Assembly (NCBI GenBank): GCA_003132105.1
Contig: PKWS01000123.1
Location: 3,657-9,081, forward strand
Length of the DNA stretch: 5,425 nucleotides
Direction of reading: 5' to 3'
DNA from: Desulfosporosinus sp.
GTDB lineage: Bacteria; Bacillota; Desulfitobacteriia; Desulfitobacteriales; Desulfitobacteriaceae
The notes below the pieces were generated by a model that had not been told where the DNA came from, ran no database searches, and saw only the letters and a program-made list of their open reading frames with translations. A program made the position numbers and the translations under genes. Below are positions 1 through 5,425 of the stretch, piece after piece (position 1 is the first letter of the stretch; each line of letters begins with the position of its first letter).

Positions 1-27
1 TGTCGGGATGGTAAGGTGTCGGATGGC
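1..27. repeat. Imperfect short direct repeat at the left edge
   Basis: TGTCGGGATGG (1-11) recurs as TGTCGGATGG (17-26), one G shorter, a period of 16 bases. The first copy touches the window edge, so more copies could lie outside. No coding frame or promoter was recognised in 1-65. The repeat may be the end of a longer tandem or dispersed element, or chance. Confidence 0.3.
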
Positions 28-66
28 GAGAAGGGACCCACCCGAAACATATATTTTCTGACTGGT

Positions 67-98
67 AAAATAAAAAGCCTGTCACATTCCGTGACAGG
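67..98 (-). terminator. Rho-independent terminator of the PTS operon
   Basis: On the minus strand CCTGTCAC (98-91) pairs perfectly over 8 bp with GTGACAGG (85-78) around a five-base loop. After a single C it runs into TTTTT, A, TTTT (76-67). It begins about 10 bases after the ptsI stop codon, so it ends the four-gene transcript. The opposite strand lacks a T-run, so it is directional. Confidence 0.9.
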
Positions 99-107
99 TT
101 CAAGAAC

Positions 108-1835
108 TTATGTAATCCGCTGCATTTCTTGCTTCACAAAGCTCTCTATTTCCAGAGGATTATCCATCTTCAAAACGGCCTCAGCAATTGTTCGTGCTTT
201 TTCCCACGACAGTTGACGCACCAAGGCGCGTGCAGGTAAAACCGAGCTGGCACTCATGCTAAATTCATCGAGACCCAGACCGAGTAATATCGGGAGTGCG
301 GTTAAATCCCCAGCCATCTCTCCGCACATAGCCACCCGTTTCCCTTCCTTATGAGCAGCTTCAATCACGCCCCCAATCAACCTCAACACAGCCAAATTTA
401 AGGGCTGATACAGATAAGAAACCGTTTCATTTGTACGGTCGGCAGCCATGGTGTACTGAATCAAGTCATTGGTTCCAATGCTAAAGAAATCAACTTCCTT
501 GGCAAAACGGTCAGCCATAACCGCCACAGCCGGTATCTCAACCATAATTCCGACTTCCATGTCTTTGTTAAAGTCAATCTCTTCGGCAAGCAGTTCTTGC
601 TTAACCACTTCCAGCACTTTATTTGCCCCTCTGAGTTCTTCAAGTGTGGCAATCATAGGGTACATCAGCTTAATATTCCCATAAGCGCTGGCTCGCAAAA
701 TCGCTCTAAGCTGCGTTCGGAAGATGTCTGTCCGGTCGAGACAGAGCCGGATGGCCCGGTAGCCCAGAAAGGGATTCATTTCCTTAGGCATGTCAAGATA
801 AGGAAGCGCTTTGTCTCCGCCAATATCCAGTGAGCGAATGACCACAGGATGTTCTTTACCAAACATCACTGTCACCGCTTTATAAGCTTCAAATTGCTCT
901 TCTTCTGAAGGGAGCTCTTGTCTGCCCATATACAAAAACTCGGTTCGGTACAGTCCAATCCCTTCGGCACCATTAGTAACGGCTACCAAGGCATCCTGGG
1001 GATTCCCAATGTTAGCTACAAGTTCAACCTTATGCCCATCCGAAGTGATGGACCGTTGAGAAACTAGCTTTTTAAGCTCTAGCCGCTGTACTTCATAACT
1101 AATCTGTTTCTCCTTGTATAAATGGATCAAATCTTCAGCAGGATTAACAAAAACTTTTCCTTCGCTTCCGTCGACAATAACGAAATCTCCGGCCTTAATT
1201 TTCTCAACCATACCCTGCATACCCACAACAGCAGGAATCTCCATCGAACGAGCCATGATTGCCGAGTGGGACGTTCTCCCTCCGATATTGGTCACAAAGC
1301 CGACCACCTTGTCCCTGTCTAACTGGGCTGTATCCGAAGGGGTTAAATCATAGGCAAATAAAATCACCTTTTCTGTGATTTCAGTTAAAGACTGGGTACT
1401 TATTCCCAGTAAATGCCGAAGCAGCCGGTTGGAAACATCCCTTAAATCGGCCGCCCGTTCCCGAATATAGGCATTATCCATGCTTGCAAAAAGCTCGAGG
1501 AAATTATCCGTTACAACCTGTACCGCCCATTCCGCATTCCGCTCTTCCGAACGGATCATTTCCTTAATCGCTCCACTATATTCAGGATCTTGCAGCACCA
1601 TGATATGCGCCGAAAAAATCTCTGCTTCTTCAGGACCGATTGTTTGTCGGGTTCTTTCCTTGATACCCTCAAGTTCCTGGGCAGCCTTCCCCAATGCTTC
1701 TTCAAAGCGTTGTATTTCAGAGTTCAGCTGTTCTTTAGGAACCTCGGATTTTGCAACTTTGATTTGTTGGTCCTGAAGCAGGAAGGCTGGCCCCAAGGCA
1801 TAGCCTGAAGCTGCGCTAATTCCAGTGTATTCCAT
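108..1835 (-). CDS. ptsI: PTS enzyme I (phosphoenolpyruvate-protein phosphotransferase)
   Basis: Cytoplasmic enzyme that autophosphorylates on histidine from phosphoenolpyruvate and passes the phosphate to HPr, the first step of all PTS sugar uptake. From the ATG at 1835 it has 575 residues, the same as E. coli EI (from memory). Order: N-terminal HPr-binding helices and the swivelling phosphohistidine domain, with GGRTSHSAIMARS giving His190; then the TIM-barrel PEP-binding domain with GLYRTEFL (Arg297), IRSLDIGGDK (Arg334), the metal ligands Glu433 (GIMVEIP) and Asp457 (SIGTNDLIQY), and the proton-donor Cys504 in AMCGEMAGD. All are intact, offset by one or two from E. coli numbering. A longer reading from GTG at 1844 adds only MVE and would overlap the ribosome binding site, so I chose the ATG. 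It is the last gene of the operon, ending in TAA just before the terminator. It presumably serves every PTS permease in the cell. Confidence 0.97.
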   Translation of the reverse strand: MEYTGISAASGYALGPAFLLQDQQIKVAKSEVPKEQLNSEIQRFEEALGKAAQELEGIKERTRQTIGPEEAEIFSAHIMVLQDPEYSGAIKEMIRSEERNAEWAVQVVTDNFLELFASMDNAYIRERAADLRDVSNRLLRHLLGISTQSLTEITEKVILFAYDLTPSDTAQLDRDKVVGFVTNIGGRTSHSAIMARSMEIPAVVGMQGMVEKIKAGDFVIVDGSEGKVFVNPAEDLIHLYKEKQISYEVQRLELKKLVSQRSITSDGHKVELVANIGNPQDALVAVTNGAEGIGLYRTEFLYMGRQELPSEEEQFEAYKAVTVMFGKEHPVVIRSLDIGGDKALPYLDMPKEMNPFLGYRAIRLCLDRTDIFRTQLRAILRASAYGNIKLMYPMIATLEELRGANKVLEVVKQELLAEEIDFNKDMEVGIMVEIPAVAVMADRFAKEVDFFSIGTNDLIQYTMAADRTNETVSYLYQPLNLAVLRLIGGVIEAAHKEGKRVAMCGEMAGDLTALPILLGLGLDEFSMSASSVLPARALVRQLSWEKARTIAEAVLKMDNPLEIESFVKQEMQRIT

Positions 1836-1843
1836 CTCTACCA

Positions 1844-1849
1844 CCCCTT
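1844..1849 (-). promoter_or_regulatory. Ribosome binding site that decides the ptsI start
   Basis: On the minus strand AAGGGG (1849-1844) lies 8 bases before the ATG at 1835-1833. A GTG three codons further upstream (1844-1842) is also in frame, but its first G is the last base of this Shine-Dalgarno element, so that GTG would have no usable site of its own at normal spacing. The ATG is therefore the likely start. Confidence 0.75.
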
Positions 1850-1855
1850 TATGAC

Positions 1856-2104
1856 TTAGGCTTCCAAAAGTTCGCCAATCGCTTGCATAGCTTCAGCTTC
1901 CTCTTCACCTTGGGTTATGACAATGACTTCTTCATTAGCTTCAATACCTAACGCGAGTAAGCTCATGATACTTTTAGCGTTAACCTTTTTTGCCCCTTTA
2001 GCCAAGAAAATGTCACAGGGAAACGAACTTGCCTTTTGTACGAGCATCGCTGCTGGCCTAGCGTGTAATCCTGAAGGGCTTTTGATTTTGAATGATTTTT
2101 CCAT
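1856..2104 (-). CDS. ptsH: Phosphocarrier protein HPr
   Basis: Small cytoplasmic phosphocarrier that moves phosphate from EI to the EIIA domain of the permease. Its 82 residues contain the active-site motif GLHARPA with phospho-His14 (His15 in usual numbering) and the regulatory motif NAKSIMSLLALGI with Ser45 (usual Ser46), the HPrK target. Having both sites, with hprK in the same operon, implies the Bacillota dual control: His-P for transport, and Ser-P for inhibition and, if CcpA is present, catabolite repression. The length is a few residues below the usual 85-88, the shortfall being at the C-terminus and one residue at the N-terminus. The start is supported by a purine-rich GGAGAGGA element about 10 bases upstream. 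It lies 46 bases after the permease stop (TGA) and 20 bases before ptsI, so it is probably co-transcribed and translated in high ratio with EI. Confidence 0.97.
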   Translation of the reverse strand: MEKSFKIKSPSGLHARPAAMLVQKASSFPCDIFLAKGAKKVNAKSIMSLLALGIEANEEVIVITQGEEEAEAMQAIGELLEA

Positions 2105-2150
2105 GTTTATTACATCCTCTCCATACTCTAATATAAAGACTTATCTTTGA

Positions 2151-4145
2151 TCATAGCTTACTAGGTTGAACAACACAAACCAAGGTTTCCCCTGCCACAG
2201 CCAGTCCCTTTTTCAGTTCCAAAGTTTGGCCTTGTAAATTGGTAAACACAATCGGGGTGATGGAGGACTTAGCATTTGCCTCAATATAGGGTAAATCCAC
2301 CTTTAATAGCGGAGTTCCTACGTCAACCAAGTCTCCTTCCGTTACCACCAGTTCAAATCCTTGGCCCTTTAGATTCACGGTATCTAGCCCGACATGAATG
2401 AGTATTTCCAGGCCGTCCTCGCTCACTAACCCTAACGCATGTTTCGTTGGGAACGTATTATGCACGGTTCCTTTGACTGGAGATAACACAAGACCTCCGG
2501 AAGGCTTAATGGCAAATCCGTCTCCCATCATCTTCTCCGCAAAAACTGGATCAGGTACTTCGGTCAGGTCTATAATTTCCCCAGACAGGGGTGCCATGAT
2601 GGATAAAGCTTTGCCTTTAGAGATCTTGGGAGACACAGGTTCTGCTTTTGGTGTCTCAGGAAGCCTCTTGCCTATGTTTCCTGTAACCTCCGCAACATCT
2701 GGAGCATCTGTGACGCCTGAACGTATAATTTCTTTTATTTCTTCCTTTAAGGAGTCAGATTGGGTTCCGAAAATTGCCTGGAAATTTTGTCCCACTTCTA
2801 AGACCCCGGAAGCACCTAACTCTTTGAGCGCCCCTTTACTGACCAGTTTTGGATCCTTCACCGTGATCCGAAGACGGGTAATACAGGCATCAAGGGCGGT
2901 TAAGTTGTCCTTTCCTCCAAACGCTTTAAGAATACTCGACGCCCTACTCCCTGCAGAAATAGTCTGAGTGTGCGTTTGGAGTTCTTCTAGTTCTTCATCT
3001 GATTCACGACCAGGCGTCTTGAGATTCCATTTTCTAATCGCGAACCGAAAAAGAAAGTAGTAAAGTACGCCCAACAACAAGCCAAAGGGGATAATTACCC
3101 ACCCATTAGTTGAGAGCCCGTAATTTAACACATAGTCAATTCCTCCACCAGAGAAGGTATATCCAGCTCGAACATGGAGTAGATCCATCACAGTGAAGGA
3201 AAAGCCTGCTAATACGGCATGAACGAGAAATAAGGGAGGCGCAACGAACAAGAAGGCGAACTCTATCGGTTCGGTAATTCCCGTTAACATGGAGGTCAGA
3301 GCCGCCGAAATCAACAACCCAGATATCACCTTTCGTCGCTCAGGCCTAGCTTCATGAATCATCGCTAACGCTGCTGCCGGTAGGCCAAAGATCATGTACG
3401 GGAACAGACCTGCCATAAAGCGTCCTGCGGTTTTGTCTCCTGCAAAATAACGAGCCATCTCTCCATGAACCACATGCCCAGTTGTATTATCCATAAAGCT
3501 TCCCATCGTAAAGTAAAATGGGGTTTGGAAGATGTGATGGAGTCCAAAGGGTATCAACAGGCGCTGGATAAATCCGAAAAAGAACGGACCAGACCCTGCG
3601 TTCATGACCCAATTACTGGCTGCATCAATTCCTTGTTGAACAGGCGGCCAAACATAGGAAAACACCACGCCAAGTATTACTGCGACTACGGCAGTAATAA
3701 TTGGTACAAACCGTTTTCCTGCAAAAAATCCAAGCACAGGGTGTAACTTGATGTTATGAAATCGTTTGTACAACAGAGCGGCCACAAGTCCTATTATAAT
3801 ACCGCCAAATACACCCATATCGATTAAATGAATCGCACCTGGGTACGGAAGCGCTAAATGAAACGATGTTCCCATGTTGTCTAGGGTCTTAGTTAAGATC
3901 AGATAACCAATGACCGCAGCTAACCCAGCAACACCTTCCCCTTCTGCCAATCCTATTGCTACACCGACTGCAAAGACCATTGGAAGATTGTCAAAGATGA
4001 CTCCGCCCGCCGACTTAACCACCGGCATATTCAGCAAATCCGAACTACCGAAGCGTAGCAACAAGCCTGCGGCTGGTAGAACGGCAACGGGTGTCATTAA
4101 TGCTCGACCGATTTGCTGAAGTACTTGAAAGGCTTTTTTAAACAT
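2151..4145 (-). CDS. ptsG: PTS glucose/N-acetylglucosamine-type permease, fused EIICBA
   Basis: Membrane permease that imports and phosphorylates a hexose using phosphate from HPr. The 664 residues hold three domains. EIIC (about 1-375) has roughly ten hydrophobic segments, the GLHHIF motif (201-206) and the conserved GITEP (289-293), ending at the LKTPGRE linker (375-381). EIIB (about 405-478) carries the phosphocysteine in LDACITRLR (C421). EIIA (about 515-660) carries the assisting histidine in PTKHA (H569) and the phosphohistidine in LIHVGLDTV (H584). A charged linker joins C to B, and a Pro/Lys-rich one joins B to A. The start is firm: AAAAGGAG sits 9 bases before the ATG. The gene lies between hprK and ptsH. 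Sugar specificity is uncertain. The EIIB, EIIA and much of EIIC resemble B. subtilis PtsG, while the short N-terminal region (RFGSSDLLNMP) and the segment YVWPPVQQGIDAASNWV resemble NagE. The symbol is therefore provisional; nagE is the main alternative. No GlcT/LicT-type antiterminator target fits in the 27-base upstream gap. Confidence 0.93.
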   Translation of the reverse strand: MFKKAFQVLQQIGRALMTPVAVLPAAGLLLRFGSSDLLNMPVVKSAGGVIFDNLPMVFAVGVAIGLAEGEGVAGLAAVIGYLILTKTLDNMGTSFHLALPYPGAIHLIDMGVFGGIIIGLVAALLYKRFHNIKLHPVLGFFAGKRFVPIITAVVAVILGVVFSYVWPPVQQGIDAASNWVMNAGSGPFFFGFIQRLLIPFGLHHIFQTPFYFTMGSFMDNTTGHVVHGEMARYFAGDKTAGRFMAGLFPYMIFGLPAAALAMIHEARPERRKVISGLLISAALTSMLTGITEPIEFAFLFVAPPLFLVHAVLAGFSFTVMDLLHVRAGYTFSGGGIDYVLNYGLSTNGWVIIPFGLLLGVLYYFLFRFAIRKWNLKTPGRESDEELEELQTHTQTISAGSRASSILKAFGGKDNLTALDACITRLRITVKDPKLVSKGALKELGASGVLEVGQNFQAIFGTQSDSLKEEIKEIIRSGVTDAPDVAEVTGNIGKRLPETPKAEPVSPKISKGKALSIMAPLSGEIIDLTEVPDPVFAEKMMGDGFAIKPSGGLVLSPVKGTVHNTFPTKHALGLVSEDGLEILIHVGLDTVNLKGQGFELVVTEGDLVDVGTPLLKVDLPYIEANAKSSITPIVFTNLQGQTLELKKGLAVAGETLVCVVQPSKL

Positions 4146-4172
4146 GACATCAAACTCCTTTTATTTTTCTAC

Positions 4173-5057
4173 TTATAAATTAAGGAAGGGTCGCTTCTTT
4201 TCGTGCCTCAACCTGTTCTGCATGACAGCTACTTCAATGATGGAAGCAATTGTTCGCCCAGGACGCACAGGCACGATAATCTTAGGAAGATCAATTCCTA
4301 AAATTTCCGTGGTTGCCGGAGGGTCTATCCCTAAACGATCATATTCCTTTCCTTCTTGCCATTCTTCTAGGTGTACAATCAAGTGAATGTCTTTCTCATC
4401 CCGCACTGCACTCTCTCCAAACAAGGTTGTGACATCAAGTATTCCCAGACCGCGGACCTCCAGTAAATGCTTGATTCGCTCAGGAGCCCTCCCCCTAATG
4501 TGTTCTTCATCGATGCGACGAACTTCTACTGCATCATCTGCAACCAAGAGATGACCGTTTTTAATCAATTCTAAAGCAACCTCACTTTTACCGATTCCAC
4601 TTTCACCGGTAATTAAAACACCTACCCCATAGACATCCACCAATCCGCCATGAAGAAGTGTGCTCGGTGCTAAATGATTTGTGAGATAGCGAATGAGTAA
4701 ATAAAATAATCGGGTCGTCGAGCGATCGGTGGTTAACAGAGGAATCTGCCTCTCATTGGCCAAATCAATCAATTCCACTGGCACTGGTAATCCACGGGTC
4801 ACAATAATACAGGGAACTTCTTTAACCATGACATTAGCGATATTGACACGCCGCGCGGGCGCTTCCATTTGTTGAATCAGTCCTAACTCGGTTCTGCCAT
4901 AGATCTGAATTCGCTTTGGGGTTAAATAAGTTAAATAGCCAACCAATTCTGCACTCGGGCGTTTAATGCTGTAATCTTCAATTTTATTTCCTAGCCCCTC
5001 TTGCCCGGCTACAATTTTGAAGTTAAATTCTTCAACCAATTCACTGACGTTGAGCAT
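4173..5057 (-). CDS. hprK: HPr kinase/phosphorylase (HPrK/P)
   Basis: Cytoplasmic bifunctional enzyme that phosphorylates HPr on its regulatory serine using ATP or pyrophosphate and removes it by phosphorolysis, linking glycolytic state to sugar uptake and catabolite repression. The 294 residues comprise an N-terminal domain (about 1-130) and a C-terminal kinase domain. The latter shows the LHG histidine (H136), a Walker A loop GESGIGKS (151-158), the acidic pair in VADDAVE (D174, D175), the family signature EVRGLGILD (200-208) and the catalytic loop PVRPGRT (263-269). The start is the only plausible one: AGGAGG at 5075-5070 lies 12 bases upstream, a slightly long spacing, with no in-frame start codon between. 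It is first in the operon, 27 bases ahead of the permease gene. The protein stops soon after the kinase core (ends KKRPFLNL), and compared with the 310-residue B. subtilis enzyme (from memory) it lacks most of the acidic C-terminal tail. All catalytic motifs are intact, so it should be active. Confidence 0.96.
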   Translation of the reverse strand: MLNVSELVEEFNFKIVAGQEGLGNKIEDYSIKRPSAELVGYLTYLTPKRIQIYGRTELGLIQQMEAPARRVNIANVMVKEVPCIIVTRGLPVPVELIDLANERQIPLLTTDRSTTRLFYLLIRYLTNHLAPSTLLHGGLVDVYGVGVLITGESGIGKSEVALELIKNGHLLVADDAVEVRRIDEEHIRGRAPERIKHLLEVRGLGILDVTTLFGESAVRDEKDIHLIVHLEEWQEGKEYDRLGIDPPATTEILGIDLPKIIVPVRPGRTIASIIEVAVMQNRLRHEKKRPFLNL

Positions 5058-5138
5058 TCTTCGAAAATACCTCCTCTCCCTTTGAATCTTTCAGAAATAA
5101 TTTTCGTTTTTATGTCAAAACCAAATATTGCTTTATTA

Positions 5139-5167
5139 AGTATACACTTTCGCCACCACGCTGACAA
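5139..5167 (-). promoter_or_regulatory. Sigma-A-type promoter of the hprK-EIICBA-ptsH-ptsI operon
   Basis: On the minus strand, TTGTCA (5167-5162, five of six matches to TTGACA) is followed after exactly 17 bases by TATACT (5144-5139, five of six matches to TATAAT). Transcription would start near 5131-5132, giving a leader of about 74 bases before the hprK ATG. The position fits: it lies just after the terminator of the preceding gene and is the best promoter-like match seen ahead of the four co-directional genes. I see no convincing cre (CcpA) site overlapping it. The call rests on consensus matching alone. Confidence 0.65.
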
Positions 5168-5197
5168 AAAAATCTAAATATTTACAAAAGGGAATAG

Positions 5198-5238
5198 AAA
5201 AAGTAGGGAATTTAGCCTAATAGCCAAATTCCCTACTT
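5198..5238 (-). terminator. Rho-independent terminator after the small ORF, upstream of hprK
   Basis: Read on the minus strand, AAGTAGGGAATTT (5238-5226) pairs perfectly over 13 bp with AAATTCCCTACTT (5213-5201) around a 12-base loop. A run of five T residues ends the structure (5202-5198). The plus-strand side is not followed by T residues, so it works for leftward transcription only. It isolates the PTS operon from transcription coming from the right. Confidence 0.88.
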
Positions 5239-5278
5239 CGCTTCACAATAAAAAGAGTGATATCTGAGTGTTTGAAGG

Positions 5279-5425
5279 TTAACGACTCAGCATTTGTTGA
5301 AGCTGTTGCTCTAAGTCCCGTGAAACAGCACTGTTATTGCCCACAACTGAAGACTTAGAAATATACCCTTTATTGTATAACAAGAAGTAATTCAAACTAG
5401 ATGGGAGGTTATTCTGCGGAAGCAT
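5279..5425 (-). CDS. Small hypothetical protein, complete at 48 aa or the C-terminal part of a longer gene
   Basis: An open frame runs leftward from an ATG formed by the last three bases of the window to a TAA at 5279-5281, giving 48 residues. It begins MLPQNNLPSS and ends in a Gln/Leu-rich stretch (DLEQQLQQMLSR) that could form a short amphipathic helix. I do not recognise the family. The sequence is polar, with Asn and Ser abundant, and shows no signal peptide, metal motif or membrane segment. Support for it being real is positional: a strong terminator of the same orientation starts about 40 bases after the stop, so a minus-strand transcript ends here. Because the ATG is at the very edge, its ribosome binding site cannot be seen, and the frame may continue upstream. 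Function is unknown and it is probably not part of the PTS operon, since a terminator and a new promoter separate them. Confidence 0.5.
   Translation of the reverse strand: MLPQNNLPSSLNYFLLYNKGYISKSSVVGNNSAVSRDLEQQLQQMLSR

Noticed and set aside
16..216. A 66-codon plus-strand frame crossing the operon terminator
   Set aside because: It runs through the terminator hairpin and antisense to the ptsI 3' end, has no evident ribosome binding site and no recognisable features.
2105..2150. A TATATT-like -10 on the minus strand ahead of ptsH, suggesting a separate ptsHI promoter
   Set aside because: No good -35 box was found at proper spacing within the end of the permease gene; AT-rich intergenic DNA easily gives such matches, so it is not annotated.
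2398..2967. A 189-codon open frame on the plus strand
   Set aside because: It lies wholly antisense to the EIIB/EIIA part of the permease gene, has no recognisable domain and a low-complexity Ser/Pro-rich composition; it is a shadow of the real gene.
4146..4172. A possible RAT/antiterminator site ahead of the permease gene, as seen for B. subtilis ptsG
   Set aside because: The gap is only 27 bases, mostly ribosome binding site, with no room for the RNA hairpin or an overlapping terminator.
5113..5118. A perfect TTGACA on the minus strand in the hprK leader as a second -35 box
   Set aside because: At 15 to 18 bases downstream only TTTCTG, TTCTGA, TCTGAA or CTGAAA is found, none close to TATAAT, so no -10 partner exists.

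Overview
The window suggests a low-to-moderate GC, Gram-positive-type bacterium (Bacillota, probably Clostridia; the style is reminiscent of Desulfosporosinus/Desulfitobacterium-like Peptococcaceae, but the genus is only an impression). The grounds are a bifunctional HPr kinase/phosphorylase, an HPr with both the phospho-His and the regulatory Ser site, strong AGGAGG-type ribosome binding sites, and a fused EIICBA sugar permease resembling Bacillus PtsG.

All recognised genes lie on the minus strand, so the reading order is right to left. At the right edge is a small 48-codon ORF of unknown function (5279-5425), complete or the C-terminal end of a larger gene. It is followed by a strong rho-independent terminator (5198-5238). 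A sigma-A-type promoter (-35 at 5162-5167, -10 at 5139-5144) then precedes a tightly packed four-gene operon: hprK (4173-5057), the EIICBA permease gene (2151-4145), ptsH (1856-2104) and ptsI (108-1835). Gaps are 27, 46 and 20 bases. A hairpin plus T-run (67-98) closes the operon. The last bases at the left edge (1-65) hold no gene, only an imperfect short direct repeat.

Together the four genes encode a complete PTS and its Bacillota-type regulatory switch. EI takes phosphate from phosphoenolpyruvate and passes it to HPr His14, then to EIIA His584, EIIB Cys421 and the sugar entering through EIIC. HPrK adds or removes phosphate on HPr Ser45 according to metabolic state, which slows transport and, where CcpA is present, drives catabolite repression. 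Every catalytic residue I looked for is present. The sugar is glucose or N-acetylglucosamine; the sequence has traits of both permease types.

I found no clearly undescribed system. The points worth a second look are the co-location of hprK with the whole phosphorelay, the mixed character of the permease, the short C-terminus of HPrK, the EI start codon, and the two window edges.
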